This document shows positions 54,358 through 64,000 of a DNA stretch of 64,000 bases, piece by piece. The stretch spans positions 1-64,000 of the forward strand of contig JACMNB010000007.1 in the NCBI GenBank assembly GCA_014378845.1, written 5' to 3'. Under the pieces are notes generated by a model that saw only the letters and a list, made by a program, of their open reading frames with translations, did no database searches and was not told the DNA's origin. Both the position numbers and the translations under genes were made by a program. How positions within the stretch are numbered: the stretch's first letter is position 1; each line of letters starts with the position of its first letter. The stretch is from Methylotenera sp. GTDB lineage: Bacteria > Pseudomonadota > Gammaproteobacteria > Burkholderiales > Methylophilaceae.

Positions 54358-55830
54358 ATGAGTGATATAAAGCAAGTGCTAGACCATGACGCCGCAGAAC
54401 TAAAAAAAATGGGGTATGAGCAAGAGCTTAACCGGCACATGGGTGGTTTTTCTAATTTTGCGATTTCATTTTCAATTATTTGTATTTTAGCAGGCGGTAT
54501 AAGCGCTTTTAATCAAGGCTTAGGCGCCAGCGGCGGCTTTTCTATGGGTGTTGGTTGGCCAGTTGGCGGAGTTTTTGCACTTATTGTTGCAATGGCAATG
54601 GCGCAAATTGCATCGGCTTACCCTACTGCCGGAGGCTTGTATCATTGGGGTAGTATTCTAGGCGGCAAAGGCTATGGCTGGACAACTGCTTGGTTTAATT
54701 TGCTGGGTCTTATTTTTGTGGTGGCATCGGTCAATTTTGGTGTTTATGATCCTTTCTTCAAAACCCTAATAGCGCCTATGCTAGGCATCGCGCCAGAGAG
54801 TATGGGGCAAGGCTTTCAGATTGGATTTATTGCCATCATCACCATCATTCAAGCGATTTTAAATGCGTATTATCCTAAGCTCACCACCAAACTTACCGAT
54901 ATTTCAGGCTATTTGATTTTTGCTGTAGCAACTGCGCTTGTGGTTTCTTTGTTGGCATTTACAACCACACCACTGGATTTTTCTAAATTATTCACTTTCA
55001 TAAACTTTACTGGTGCAGAAGGCAGTGTGTGGCCTAAGCAAGATGGATTTATATTGCCTTTTTTAAGTGGTCTGTTATTTGTAACCTACACCATTACTGG
55101 CTTTGATGCCTCTGCGCATACTTCAGAAGAAACGCGTGACGCCGCTATTAATGTGCCACGCGGCATTATCAAGGCGGTTATTTATTCGGCCATCTTTGGT
55201 TTTATTATGGTGTGTACTTTTGTATTGGTTATGCCAAACTTAGCTGACGGCGTAAAACAGGGCTATACGTTTTTTGATGCTTTGCTTCACCAGTTACCAA
55301 ACAGCGTCCGAATTTTGTTGTCGATCGGTATTTTTGTATCTAACTTTCTGTGTGGTTTAGCTTGTTTAACATCTTGCTCTCGCATGATGTTTGCTTTCTC
55401 TCGAGACGGCGGCTTACCTTTCTCAAACTCTTTACGAAAAGTGCACGACAAATTTAAAACACCCATCAATGCGACTTGGACATCGGCCATTTTAGCAATC
55501 GCAGCGACCTTATACGGCGATGCATTCTTGGTATTGGCTACTGGTTCAGCCGTATTCTTGTATATCTCGTATGTCATGCCCACCGCAGCTGGTTTATTGG
55601 CTGAAGGCAAAAGCTGGACGCACAAAGGTCCATTTAATCTTGGTGGTCTTTCAAAACTAATCGGTGTGCTTGCTGTTTTGGGCGGCTCATTATTAGCCTA
55701 CGTTGGTATGCAACCGCCTAACGAAAAAGTGCTCTATCTAACCGTTGCCATGTTGGTGGTTATGGCCTTGTTCTGGTTTGTCTTCGGCGAAAATAAACGC
55801 TTTAAAGGCCCGCCATCAGTCAAAAATTAG
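54358..55830 (+). CDS. APC-superfamily amine/amino-acid permease
   Basis: 490 residues with about twelve membrane helices. A short cytoplasmic start ends KKMGYEQELNRHMGGFSNFAISFSIICILAGG, with the G-x-G and YPTAGGLYHWGSILGGKGYGW motifs of the amino acid/choline transporter branch of the APC family. It has TITGFDASAHTSEET in helix 6, also diagnostic. Relatives of this branch occur in urea-carboxylase/guanidine and ethanolamine gene sets, so the substrate could be guanidine, ethanolamine, choline or a related amine. It is preceded by AAGGGG and a 287-bp gap, so it may have its own promoter. A terminator follows. Confidence 0.88.
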   Translation: MSDIKQVLDHDAAELKKMGYEQELNRHMGGFSNFAISFSIICILAGGISAFNQGLGASGGFSMGVGWPVGGVFALIVAMAMAQIASAYPTAGGLYHWGSILGGKGYGWTTAWFNLLGLIFVVASVNFGVYDPFFKTLIAPMLGIAPESMGQGFQIGFIAIITIIQAILNAYYPKLTTKLTDISGYLIFAVATALVVSLLAFTTTPLDFSKLFTFINFTGAEGSVWPKQDGFILPFLSGLLFVTYTITGFDASAHTSEETRDAAINVPRGIIKAVIYSAIFGFIMVCTFVLVMPNLADGVKQGYTFFDALLHQLPNSVRILLSIGIFVSNFLCGLACLTSCSRMMFAFSRDGGLPFSNSLRKVHDKFKTPINATWTSAILAIAATLYGDAFLVLATGSAVFLYISYVMPTAAGLLAEGKSWTHKGPFNLGGLSKLIGVLAVLGGSLLAYVGMQPPNEKVLYLTVAMLVVMALFWFVFGENKRFKGPPSVKN

Positions 55831-55850
55831 ATTCTTTTAGGCAATAAAAT

Positions 55851-55881
55851 AAAGCCCGTCATGCAAAGTGATGGGCTTTTT
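55851..55881 (+). terminator. Intrinsic terminator after the permease
   Basis: AAAGCCCGTCA and TGATGGGCTTT form an 11-bp stem with one G-T pair, followed by a short T-run. It separates the permease unit from tig. Confidence 0.85.
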
Positions 55882-56090
55882 CAATTTAAAAACTCAGTTG
55901 CAATCTAAGCTTTATCAGCAGTCTATATCAGCAGTCTTTATCGACAGCCAACATCAGCGTTTTAGGTTTATTTCAAGTGCAAGTTGTGATATATTTCGAC
56001 TCTTGTTCTAAAGCAAGCCTTTAGATTTAAACTAATCATTATTGCGCTGGTCGTACAGAGTGCAAATTTAACTTTTACAGGAATTGCAAC

Positions 56091-57398
56091 ATGGCAGCAG
56101 CGGTTGAAACAATCAGCAATTTAGAGCGTCGCGTCACCATCAAAGTACCTTTGGCTTCGCTTGAAGGCGAAATTCGTCAACGCCTTATCCAAATTTCGCG
56201 CACGGCAAAAGTGGCGGGTTTTAGGCCTGGCAAAGCGCCTGTTGGCTTGGTGAATCAGCATTATGGCGATCAAGTGCGCGATGAAGTGTATTCTAAAGCG
56301 GTGGAAACCAGCTTTACTGAAACAGTTGAACAAAATAAATTGCGCGTCGCTGGCTTTCCTAACATACAACACAAGCCATTTGCAGATGCGGCGACAGATT
56401 TTGAGTATGTAGCCACTTTTGAAGTGTTTCCAGAAGTTAAATTGGGCGATTTAAGCAAATTACAAATCGAAAAACCCAGTTTAGAAATTGCTGATGCCGA
56501 TGTCGATAAAACACTGAATGTGCTGTTAAAACAACGCGTTAGCTTTGAGCCCGTTAAGCGTGCGGCCAAAAAAGAAGACCGCGTAAATGTCAGCTTAAAA
56601 GCAAGCATTGATGGACAGCAGGTAGAAGATACGGCTGGCCGTGGCATGGATTTGGTGCTGGGCGAGCCTGGTCGTATGGCAGAATTTGACGATGGCTTGG
56701 TTGGCGGAAAAGCGGGCGAGGCCAAAACATTTGATATTACTTACCCGCAAGATCACAATCCTGCGCAATTGGCGGGTAAAAAAGTCACCTATGAAGTGAT
56801 GTTTAATAGCGTTTCGCAGCCAGTTTTGCCAAAAATTGATGCAGAGTTTGCCAAAAGTTTAGGCGTAGCGGATGGCGACGTGGTGAAAATGCGCGCTGAA
56901 GTGAAGTTAAGCATCGAACAAGAGGCGGAAAAACGCGTTAAAGCGCGCATTAAAGAAAATGTATTTAAAGCCTTGGTTGCAGAAGCTGCGCTAGAAGTGC
57001 CTAAGTCGTTGGTTGGCGCAGAAATCAATCGTATGATGCAAATGACCGCGCAAAATTTACAGCAGCGCGGCATGGCCGCTAAAGATATTAAACTTGAGCC
57101 TACTATGTTTGAAGAGCAAGCCAAGCGCAGCACAAGCTTGCGCCTTATTTTGAGCGAAGCGGTCAATGCCAACAAGCTACAAGCCAATGCAGACCAAGTG
57201 CGCGCCGTTGTTGATACTTTTGCTAATAGCTACGAAAAACCGCAAGAGTTAGTCGATTGGTATTACGCCGATGTAAAGCGTTTGGACGAGCCAGCAGCTT
57301 TAGCCACAGAAGAAAATGTGGTTAATTGGGTGCTAGAAAAAGCAAAAGTCAGCGCTAAAAAAATTAAATTCGATGATTTAATGGCAGGAGCGCAATGA
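56091..57398 (+). CDS. tig: Trigger factor, ribosome-associated chaperone
   Basis: 435 residues. The N-terminal ribosome-binding domain has GFRPGKAP, the signature loop that docks at the tunnel exit. A central FKBP-like peptidyl-prolyl isomerase domain (about 150-245, [17 protein letters not shown] and [18 protein letters not shown]) and a C-terminal helical chaperone domain follow. It helps nascent chains fold. The stop overlaps the clpP start by 4 bp. Confidence 0.95.
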   Translation: MAAAVETISNLERRVTIKVPLASLEGEIRQRLIQISRTAKVAGFRPGKAPVGLVNQHYGDQVRDEVYSKAVETSFTETVEQNKLRVAGFPNIQHKPFADAATDFEYVATFEVFPEVKLGDLSKLQIEKPSLEIADADVDKTLNVLLKQRVSFEPVKRAAKKEDRVNVSLKASIDGQQVEDTAGRGMDLVLGEPGRMAEFDDGLVGGKAGEAKTFDITYPQDHNPAQLAGKKVTYEVMFNSVSQPVLPKIDAEFAKSLGVADGDVVKMRAEVKLSIEQEAEKRVKARIKENVFKALVAEAALEVPKSLVGAEINRMMQMTAQNLQQRGMAAKDIKLEPTMFEEQAKRSTSLRLILSEAVNANKLQANADQVRAVVDTFANSYEKPQELVDWYYADVKRLDEPAALATEENVVNWVLEKAKVSAKKIKFDDLMAGAQ

Positions 57399-58054
57399 AC
57401 AATTTAATAAACCACATGCAAGTGAATAACATGCAAGAACCGCAAGGCTTGGGCTATATTCCCATGGTTATCGAACAAAGCGGCCGCGGCGAACGCTCTT
57501 ATGATATTTATTCGCGATTACTAAAAGAGCGCGTGATTTTCTTGGTTGGCCCAGTGAACGACATGACAGCAAACGTGGTTGTGGCGCAATTGTTATTTTT
57601 AGAAGCTGAAAATCCAGATAAAGATATTTCGCTTTATATTAACTCGCCAGGCGGCTCGGTAACTGCGGGCATGAGTATTTACGATACCATGCAATTTGTT
57701 AAGCCCGATGTCAGCACCTTGTGCATTGGCCAAGCGGCCAGCATGGGCGCGTTTTTATTGGCGGCAGGCGCAAAAGGTAAACGCTTTAGTTTGCCTAACT
57801 CACGTGTGATGATTCATCAGCCAAGTGGCGGATTTCAAGGCCAATCTTCTGACATTCAAATTCAAGCCAAAGAAATTATGTATTTGCGCGAAAAATTAAA
57901 TGCCATTTTAGCTAATCATACTGGCAAGAGCACCGTGGAAATTGATCGTGACACCGAGCGCGATAATTTTATGAGCGCGGAAGAATCGGTAAAATATGGC
58001 ATGATTGATAAAGTGATTGCGACGCGTGACGCGGCAGCCAACACAAAAGCTTAA
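57395..58054 (+). CDS. clpP: ATP-dependent Clp protease proteolytic subunit
   Basis: 219 residues with the serine-protease triad Ser116 (GQAASMGAF), His141 (MIHQP) and Asp190 (ERDNFM). [18 protein letters not shown] precedes the active site. The start at 57395 has GGAG five bases upstream and overlaps tig, and a propeptide of about 15-20 residues is likely. It forms the two-ring protease chamber served by ClpX, encoded 49 bp downstream. Confidence 0.96.
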   Translation: MNNLINHMQVNNMQEPQGLGYIPMVIEQSGRGERSYDIYSRLLKERVIFLVGPVNDMTANVVVAQLLFLEAENPDKDISLYINSPGGSVTAGMSIYDTMQFVKPDVSTLCIGQAASMGAFLLAAGAKGKRFSLPNSRVMIHQPSGGFQGQSSDIQIQAKEIMYLREKLNAILANHTGKSTVEIDRDTERDNFMSAEESVKYGMIDKVIATRDAAANTKA

Positions 58055-58103
58055 TAGTCAACCGTTTGCGTCTACAACAGTTTTTGCAAGTTTAAGGATT
58101 TAA

Positions 58104-59390
58104 ATGGCCACTAAAGCCGAAGGTGAAAAGTTACTCTACTGCTCTTTTTGCGGCAAAAGCCAGCACGAAGTCAAAAAGTTAATCGCAGGGCCATCAGTAT
58201 TTATCTGCGATGAATGCGTAGATTTATGCAACGACATCATCAAAGAAGAAGTACAAAGTCTAAGCGATATTAAGTCTACCGATAAATCTTTGCCAACGCC
58301 GCAAGAAATCTGCGCGATTTTAGACCAATATGTGATTGGTCAAATGCAAGCCAAAAAGAACCTATCTGTCGCGGTTTATAATCATTACAAACGGCTTGGT
58401 CACAATCATATTTCGCAAAATACGGTTAAAGACGATGTTGAAATTCAAAAAAGTAACATTCTACTGATTGGCCCAACTGGCTCGGGTAAAACTTTACTCG
58501 CGCAAACATTGGCGCGCATGCTAGATGTGCCGTTTGTGATGGCCGACGCGACAACACTGACCGAAGCGGGTTACGTGGGTGAAGACGTCGAAAACATTAT
58601 GCAAAAATTGCTGCAAAAATGTGATTACGACATCGAAAAAGCCCAGCGTGGCATTGTCTATATTGACGAAGTCGATAAAATCTCACGCAAATCAGAAAAC
58701 GCGTCGATTACCCGCGATGTGTCTGGCGAGGGCGTGCAACAAGCGCTTCTTAAGTTGATTGAGGGAACCGTCGCTTCTATACCACCACAAGGCGGCCGCA
58801 AGCATCCTAACCAAGAATTTGTGCAGTTGGATACAACCAACATCTTGTTTATCTGCGGCGGCGCGTTTGATGGCCTAGATAAAGTCATTCGTAGAAGAAG
58901 CGAAAAAGGTGGCATTGGCTTTGGCGCAGAAGTCAAAAGTAAAGAAGATGCCAACGATATCGGCAAAATTTTGCAAGAGGTTGAGCCTGAAGATTTGATC
59001 AAATTTGGGCTGATTCCTGAGTTTATCGGCCGTTTGCCAGTGGTTGCCACGCTAGAAACGCTGGATGAAAAAGCCTTGATGACGATATTGACCGAGCCAA
59101 AAAATGCGCTGACCAAACAATACATTAAGCTATTTAAAATGGAAGGCGTTGAATTGGAGTTTAGAGAGTCTGCTTTGCATCTAATTGCGCAAAAAGCGTT
59201 AGAACGCAAAACAGGCGCCCGCGGTTTGCGTTCAATTATGGAGCATTCGCTACTTGAGGTGATGTACGATTTGCCTTCCATTAAAAACTTAAGCAAAGTG
59301 GTGATTGACGAAGGCACGATTAAAGGCGATTCTCAGCCCATTTTGATTTATCAAGATGAACCAAGCGCGGTTAAATCTGGCAGCAAATAG
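58104..59390 (+). CDS. clpX: ATP-dependent Clp protease ATP-binding subunit ClpX
   Basis: 428 residues. The N-terminal zinc-binding domain has Cys13, Cys16, Cys35 and Cys38. The AAA+ domain has Walker A GPTGSGKT, Walker [11 protein letters not shown] and pore loop GYVGEDVE. An IGF-type loop for ClpP docking is represented by [11 protein letters not shown]. It unfolds tagged proteins and feeds them to ClpP. The start is supported by AAGGA. Confidence 0.96.
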   Translation: MATKAEGEKLLYCSFCGKSQHEVKKLIAGPSVFICDECVDLCNDIIKEEVQSLSDIKSTDKSLPTPQEICAILDQYVIGQMQAKKNLSVAVYNHYKRLGHNHISQNTVKDDVEIQKSNILLIGPTGSGKTLLAQTLARMLDVPFVMADATTLTEAGYVGEDVENIMQKLLQKCDYDIEKAQRGIVYIDEVDKISRKSENASITRDVSGEGVQQALLKLIEGTVASIPPQGGRKHPNQEFVQLDTTNILFICGGAFDGLDKVIRRRSEKGGIGFGAEVKSKEDANDIGKILQEVEPEDLIKFGLIPEFIGRLPVVATLETLDEKALMTILTEPKNALTKQYIKLFKMEGVELEFRESALHLIAQKALERKTGARGLRSIMEHSLLEVMYDLPSIKNLSKVVIDEGTIKGDSQPILIYQDEPSAVKSGSK

Positions 59391-59559
59391 CGTCTTGCGT
59401 TAACTAGCTGTATTTATCATCGTGCTAATAGTTATATAAAGCAATTAAGTTATAGGCAAAAAAGCTATTACAAATAACGTTTAGTCATTTAGTTTTATCA
59501 ATTTTTTAGCAATTGTCATTGTTAACGCCGCCATATTTTTAATTTAGCGGCCCCAAGCA

Positions 59560-59587
59560 CTTGAAGTATCAAAGAATGTTCCCAACT
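59560..59587 (+). promoter_or_regulatory. Sigma-32-like heat-shock promoter upstream of lon
   Basis: CTTGAA at 59560-59565 and TCCCAACT at 59580-59587 are separated by 14 bp. They approximate the CTTGAA/CCCCATNT heat-shock consensus with two mismatches in the -10. It lies about 45 bp before the lon start, which agrees with the known heat-shock control of lon in proteobacteria. Confidence 0.55.
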
Positions 59588-59631
59588 TAAAAGCTTAGGT
59601 ATGATTACCTTGGTGAAATTGAAAGTATTTT

Positions 59632-62106
59632 ATGACCGAACAGCCTTTGCAAAAAGATTCAGACGACTTAAATCATGAGGCCCAGCACGGCATGATGCCA
59701 CTTTTGCCGCTACGCGATGTGGTTGTGTATCCGCACTTGGTTATTCCCTTGTTTGTAGGCCGCGCTAAATCAGTTAAAGCGCTAGAAATTGCCTCTGAAG
59801 GCAATAAAAAAATTCTACTCGTTGCGCAAAAATCCGCCAATAAAGATGAGCCAGATGCCGAGGATTTATACAGTATTGGCACCATGGCAACTGTGTTGCA
59901 AATGCTTAAATTGCCTGATGGCACGGTAAAAGTATTGGTTGAAGGCTTATATCGCGTGCATGTTTCAGACTTTGTTGAAACTGAAGAGTGCTTTTTAGCC
60001 AAAGCTGAAAAAATTAACGACCCCAAAGAAGATGACAGCGAAACCGAAGCATTAATGCGCACGGTTTTTACGCAGTTTGACCAATACGTTAAGCTTAACA
60101 AAAAAATTCCGCCAGAAATTTTAACTTCGCTGGCCACGATTAACGACGCTAGCCGTTTGGCAGATACCATTTCTGCGCACTTAACACTGAAGCTAGAAGA
60201 AAAACAAAAAATTCTTGAAATGTTGAGCGTGACCGAGCGTTTGGAGCATTTGCTGCATTTGATGGAATCTGAAATTGATATTTTGCAGGTAGAAAAACGT
60301 ATTCGCGGTCGTGTAAAACGCCAAATGGAAAAAAGTCAGCGCGAGTATTATTTGAATGAGCAAGTAAAAGCCATTCAAAAAGAGTTAGGCGAGCAAGACG
60401 AAAATGCTGAAATGGACGAGCTTGAAGCGCGCATTAAAAACTCAGGCATGAGTAAAGAAGCGCATGCAAAAGTAAATCAGGAGCTTAAAAAACTTAAAAT
60501 GATGTCGCCGATGTCGGCTGAGGCCTCTGTGGTACGTAATTACATTGACACTTTAGTTGGACTGCCGTGGAAGCGTAAAACCAAAATCAGCAAAGATTTA
60601 AAAGCCGCGATGGACATTTTGGATGAAGATCATTATGGGCTTGAAAAAGTAAAAGAGCGCATCGTCGAGTATTTAGCGGTGCAACAGCGTGTAGGTAAAT
60701 TAAAAGCGCCTATTTTATGCTTGGTAGGCCCGCCTGGCGTGGGCAAAACCTCGCTTGGTCAAAGCATTGCCAAAGCAGTGAATCGCAAATTTGTGCGCAT
60801 GGCGCTGGGCGGTGTGCGCGATGAAGCCGAAATTCGCGGCCATAGACGCACTTATATTGGCTCTATGCCAGGCAAAGTCATGCAAAGTATGACTAAAGTG
60901 GCGGTTAAAAACCCATTATTTTTGCTGGATGAAGTCGATAAAATGGGTCAAGACATGCGCGGTGATCCATCGTCAGCATTGTTGGAAGTACTTGATCCTG
61001 AACAAAATCATACCTTTGCCGATCACTATATTGAGGTCGAGTACGATTTATCTGACGTGATGTTTGTGGCAACTGCCAACACCATGAATATTCCTGCGCC
61101 ACTTTTAGATCGCATGGAGATTATTCGTCTTGCAGGTTATACCGAAGATGAAAAAATTAATATTGCCATGAAATATTTGCTGCCAAAACAGCTTAAAACG
61201 CATGGTTTAAAACCGACTGAAATTAACATTTCCGAATCGGTGATTCGCGACATTGTCCGTTATTACACGCGAGAAGCAGGTGTACGCAGGCTGGAGCAAG
61301 AAATTGCGAAAATCTGCCGTAAAGTAGTTAAAGAGCTATTGCTAAGTGCTACGCAAGCCAAAGCCAAGTCAGAAAACAATGAAAAAGCTGCTAAGAAAAT
61401 AAACGTAGCGTCTAAAAATCTTGAGAAATACTTAGGTGTATATCGTTACGATTACGGTGTGGCTGCCAAAGAAAATCAAGTAGGGCAGGTGACTGGTTTG
61501 GCTTGGACATCGGTTGGCGGTGAACTGTTAACGATTGAGGCTGTGATGCTGCCTGGCAAGGGCAAAACCATCACCACTGGCAAACTGGGTGATGTGATGC
61601 AAGAATCGGTGCAAGCCGCCATGAGCGTGGTGCGTAGCCGCGCTAAACGCCTAGGTATTGCCGAAGATTTTTACGAGAAAAAAGACATTCATATTCACTT
61701 GCCCGAAGGCGCTACGCCAAAAGATGGGCCCAGCGCTGGCATTGGCCTTACCACGGCCTTAGTTTCGGTGCTAACGGGCATTCCCGCGCGCGCAGACGTT
61801 GCAATGACGGGTGAGATTACCTTGCGCGGTGAGGTTTTGCCGATAGGCGGCCTTAAAGAAAAATTGCTAGCAGCGCATCGCGGCGGCATTAAAACGGTGT
61901 TAATTCCAGAATCCAATGTAAAAGATTTGGTGGATATTCCCGATAACATTAAAAGTCACTTGCAAATTCACCCTGTAAAATGGATTGATCAAGTGCTGGA
62001 ACTTGCGCTAGAAACCATGCCGCAACCACTGGAAGAAAAGCCAGTTGAAATTGTTTCAGCGGTAGCTGAAGTGATTGTTGACACAAATGCCGCAATAACG
62101 CATTGA
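59632..62106 (+). CDS. lon: ATP-dependent protease Lon (LonA)
   Basis: 824 residues. The N-terminal substrate domain ([20 protein letters not shown]) and coiled-coil are followed by an AAA+ module with Walker A GPPGVGKT (366-373), and a C-terminal serine-lysine protease with Ser701 in GPSAG and the catalytic Lys in the KEK pair at 742-744. It degrades misfolded and regulatory proteins in the cytoplasm. It is a little longer than E. coli Lon (784) through an extended C-terminus and a Lys/Ala-rich insert ([14 protein letters not shown]) before the protease domain. Confidence 0.96.
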   Translation: MTEQPLQKDSDDLNHEAQHGMMPLLPLRDVVVYPHLVIPLFVGRAKSVKALEIASEGNKKILLVAQKSANKDEPDAEDLYSIGTMATVLQMLKLPDGTVKVLVEGLYRVHVSDFVETEECFLAKAEKINDPKEDDSETEALMRTVFTQFDQYVKLNKKIPPEILTSLATINDASRLADTISAHLTLKLEEKQKILEMLSVTERLEHLLHLMESEIDILQVEKRIRGRVKRQMEKSQREYYLNEQVKAIQKELGEQDENAEMDELEARIKNSGMSKEAHAKVNQELKKLKMMSPMSAEASVVRNYIDTLVGLPWKRKTKISKDLKAAMDILDEDHYGLEKVKERIVEYLAVQQRVGKLKAPILCLVGPPGVGKTSLGQSIAKAVNRKFVRMALGGVRDEAEIRGHRRTYIGSMPGKVMQSMTKVAVKNPLFLLDEVDKMGQDMRGDPSSALLEVLDPEQNHTFADHYIEVEYDLSDVMFVATANTMNIPAPLLDRMEIIRLAGYTEDEKINIAMKYLLPKQLKTHGLKPTEINISESVIRDIVRYYTREAGVRRLEQEIAKICRKVVKELLLSATQAKAKSENNEKAAKKINVASKNLEKYLGVYRYDYGVAAKENQVGQVTGLAWTSVGGELLTIEAVMLPGKGKTITTGKLGDVMQESVQAAMSVVRSRAKRLGIAEDFYEKKDIHIHLPEGATPKDGPSAGIGLTTALVSVLTGIPARADVAMTGEITLRGEVLPIGGLKEKLLAAHRGGIKTVLIPESNVKDLVDIPDNIKSHLQIHPVKWIDQVLELALETMPQPLEEKPVEIVSAVAEVIVDTNAAITH

Positions 62107-62293
62107 AGAAAGCAATATAGTAAGCAATATAGATTTTATATTTAAATGCGTTAGTTTCAATTTATTTACATTAATCACACTAAAAGCGGCTGCAAAGCCT
62201 TGACACGGGTTGTTGCAGCTTGCTATAAAGTCATTACAGGACATTAATAACTTTGGCCTGTTATTTAGTTATTAACATTAGAGGGGATTACTC

Positions 62294-62566
62294 GTGAATA
62301 AATCAGAATTAATTGATGATATTGCAAAAGCCGCTGGCATTTCCAAAGCTGCTGCAGGTCGTGCATTAGATGCAACAACCGCTTCAATTACTAAAGCCTT
62401 AAAAAAAGGCGGTTTAGTGACTTTGATTGGTTTCGGTTCATTTTACGTAGGCAAACGCGAAGCACGCAATGGCCGTAATCCTCGCACTGGCGCAACGATT
62501 GCAATAAAAGCTGCAAATTCTCCTAAGTTTAGGGCTGGTAAAGCGCTGAAAGATGCTGTAAACTAA
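62294..62566 (+). CDS. hupB: DNA-binding protein HU (beta type)
   Basis: 90 residues, a typical [22 protein letters not shown], the core [21 protein letters not shown] including the DNA-contacting arm with Pro, and the [13 protein letters not shown] end. The start codon is GTG at 62294, preceded by GAGGGG. The lon-hupB order is conserved in many proteobacteria. It bends and compacts DNA. Confidence 0.95.
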   Translation: MNKSELIDDIAKAAGISKAAAGRALDATTASITKALKKGGLVTLIGFGSFYVGKREARNGRNPRTGATIAIKAANSPKFRAGKALKDAVN

Positions 62567-62655
62567 GTGTCTTTAGTGGTTAAGCAATTAATCAGTAGTT
62601 ACATAGTAAGTTAAGTTAAAAAGTCAGCTTTATTTGTAATTTGATAAAGCTTTCG

Positions 62656-62731
62656 GGGTGCTTAGCTCAGTTGGTAGAGCGTCGCCCTTACAAGGCGAAT
62701 GTCAGCGGTTCGACCCCGTTAGCACCCACCA
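62656..62731 (+). tRNA. tRNA-Val (anticodon UAC)
   Basis: 76 nt. Acceptor GGGTGCT/AGCACCC, D-arm GCTCAGTTGGTAGAGC, anticodon stem TCGCC/GGCGA with loop CTTACAA (UAC), T-arm with TTCGACC, encoded CCA. Confidence 0.96.
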
Positions 62732-62762
62732 AAATTTTGCTTATCGCCTCAGAATATATTCA

Positions 62763-62794
62763 AGAGTGCTAGATTTTTTTAGCACTTTTTTATT
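62763..62794 (+). terminator. Intrinsic terminator between the two tRNA genes
   Basis: AGTGCTA and TAGCACT form a 7-bp stem around GATTTTTT, followed by TTTTTATT. It ends the tRNA-Val transcript, so tRNA-Asp probably has its own promoter. Confidence 0.8.
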
Positions 62795-62844
62795 GACGGT
62801 TGATTTGCAAAATTAGTTGAAAAGTAATGTTAAGTTTTAAGACT

Positions 62845-62921
62845 GGAGTGGTAGTTCAGTTGGTTAGAATACCGGCCTGTCACGCCGGGGGTCGCGGGTT
62901 CGAGTCCCGTCCACTCCGCCA
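62845..62921 (+). tRNA. tRNA-Asp (anticodon GUC)
   Basis: 77 nt. Acceptor GGAGTGG/CCACTCC with discriminator G, D-arm with GTTGGTTAGAAT, anticodon stem CCGGC/GCCGG with loop CTGTCAC (GUC), T-arm GCGGGTTCGAGTCCCGT, encoded CCA. Confidence 0.96.
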
Positions 62922-62927
62922 ACAAGT

Positions 62928-62960
62928 AAAAAAGCGATCCTGCAAAGGGTCGCTTTTTTT
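62928..62960 (+). terminator. Intrinsic terminator after tRNA-Asp
   Basis: AAAAAAGCGATCC pairs with GGGTCGCTTTTTTT around a short loop and is closed by a T-run. Confidence 0.9.
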
Positions 62961-63125
62961 ATTAGCTGGCTATTTTTTGTACATATTTAAGAAACTTATC
63001 GATGCGGTTAATAATCAAGAGATTGCATAATCAACTTGTCGGCGCCTTTTGATGCAACTGTTATATAATGCTCCGTTGAAGCGCTTTAAGACCCTATTGA
63101 GTGATAACCTTTTGAAAGTAACTGT

Positions 63126-64000
63126 ATGTTAGATGCGATAAGAAAACACACCACAGGTTGGATGGCTAAATTAATTTTAGCGCTCATTACCATTCCATTT
63201 GCTTTATTTGGCATTGATTCTTATTTGAATCAAGCAGGTAGAGATGTGGCGGTGGCTAAGGTTAATGGCGATAAAATATCCATTCAAGAATACGGCAATG
63301 CCATTGAAAATGTGCGTAATCGTATGCAGGCCGACGGCAAAGTGGATAAGGCTTTACTCGATAGCCCGCAACTAAAACAATCGGTATTAGATGGCTTGAT
63401 AACCCGCCGCCTAGTCAATGCAGAGATTGGTAAGGCAAACTTCAAAATTAGTGATGAGCAATTAAGCCAGCATATTTTGGGCATGCCAGAGTTTCAAGAA
63501 AATGGTAAATTTTCTGAAGATTTATATCAAAAAACCTTAGCGCAAAACAAAATGACTGCGACTAAATTTGAAAATGATCGGCGCACTGAGTTACTAACCC
63601 AGCAAGCCCGTGATGGCTTAGTAGCATTAGTTTCGATACCTAAAAGTGTAGCATCGCAAACCTTGCAATTTGCGCATCAACAGCGTGAAGTATCGGCTGC
63701 AGAAATTAAAACCGCGCCATTTATTAATCAAATTAAAATTACACCAGAACAAATTAAGGCGTACTACGATTTGCACAAAGATAAATTTGTGGTGCCAGAG
63801 CAAGTTAAATTGGAGTTTGCCATGTTGTCTGCGGCAACTTACGTTGCGCAAATGAAGGTAGATGATAAAGAAATTAAAGATTTTTACGACGCGAACTCGG
63901 CTAAGTTTCAAAATGATGAGCAGCGCCATGCCAGCCATATTTTAATTGGCTTTGCAGCTGGTGCTAGCGATAAAGATAAGCTAGCTGCCAAAGAAAAGGC
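63126..64000 (+). CDS. ppiD: Periplasmic chaperone/peptidyl-prolyl isomerase PpiD (C-terminus outside window)
   Basis: Open from ATG 63126 to the window end, 291 residues visible. The N-terminal membrane anchor (AKLILALITIPFALFGIDSYL) is preceded by MLDAIRKHTTGW, a classic PpiD start. A SurA-like N-terminal chaperone region (VNGDKISIQEYGNAIENVRNRM, LDSPQLKQSVLDGLITRRLV) follows, and a parvulin domain begins at RHASHILIGF. It acts at the periplasmic face near the Sec translocon on emerging outer-membrane and periplasmic proteins. The position after hupB is typical. Confidence 0.93.
   Translation, partial: MLDAIRKHTTGWMAKLILALITIPFALFGIDSYLNQAGRDVAVAKVNGDKISIQEYGNAIENVRNRMQADGKVDKALLDSPQLKQSVLDGLITRRLVNAEIGKANFKISDEQLSQHILGMPEFQENGKFSEDLYQKTLAQNKMTATKFENDRRTELLTQQARDGLVALVSIPKSVASQTLQFAHQQREVSAAEIKTAPFINQIKITPEQIKAYYDLHKDKFVVPEQVKLEFAMLSAATYVAQMKVDDKEIKDFYDANSAKFQNDEQRHASHILIGFAAGASDKDKLAAKEK

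Noticed and set aside
62827-63030. 67-residue open frame overlapping tRNA-Asp
   Set aside because: The frame passes through the tRNA gene and its terminator and has no ribosome site.

Overview
The window looks like a chromosomal segment of a Gram-negative betaproteobacterium, most plausibly a methylotroph of the Methylophilaceae (Methylotenera-like). That placement is inference. It rests on the housekeeping order tig-clpP-clpX-lon-hupB-tRNA-Val-tRNA-Asp-ppiD at the right end, the moderately AT-rich composition, and the style of the genes. No rRNA or phylogenetic marker was available to test it.

Left edge (1-3500): a decayed accessory patch. It holds the end of an IS3-family element, a MITE-like inverted repeat, an intact CBS-domain gene and an intact small Cys-rich gene. 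It also holds the wreck of an alpha/beta-hydrolase, a phosphoribosyltransferase cut by an in-frame amber codon, and two small, very hydrophilic unknown proteins in AT-rich DNA. A ferredoxin-NADP reductase follows (3749-4591). A minus-strand heavy-metal RND efflux set (outer-membrane factor, adaptor, pump) fills 5314-11151. tRNA-Leu(UAG), with a clear promoter and terminator, sits at 11634-11718.

Core (11793-41153): a nearly complete choline/glycine betaine dissimilation region. One minus-strand run, probably a single ~16-kb transcription unit, reads soxB-soxD-soxA-soxG-dgcA-dgcB-etfA-etfB-gbcA-gbcB-proV-proW. The binding protein ProX and a GbdR-type AraC/GlxA regulator lie apart (34104-36313). 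betB and betA are on the plus strand (37849-41153), next to a TRIC/UPF0126 membrane protein of the family Pfam calls glycine transporter. Together they would import betaine, oxidise choline to betaine, and demethylate betaine to dimethylglycine, sarcosine and glycine, releasing one-carbon units at each step. A second, CzcCBA/CusCBA-type efflux operon (28138-34032) interrupts the region.

Right half: an omega-amino-acid transaminase/MmsA pair with a divergent XRE-cupin regulator (42103-45981), a MASE1-GGDEF-EAL protein, a dead IS1595-family copy, and eutBC without microcompartment genes. Divergent from eutBC, a ykkC-class (guanidine-I-like) riboswitch at about 51640-51755 precedes an unrecognised 250-residue protein and two paralogous APC permeases, the first broken by a frameshift. 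This riboswitch unit is the most interesting element I see. The proteostasis block tig-clpP-clpX-lon-hupB, two tRNAs and the start of ppiD complete the window.

Dispersed repeats are prominent. Five copies of a ~95-bp GC-rich palindrome sit in spacers between co-directional genes of the efflux and betaine regions. Two other hairpin repeats sit at 43664-43781 and inside the eutB-eutC gap.
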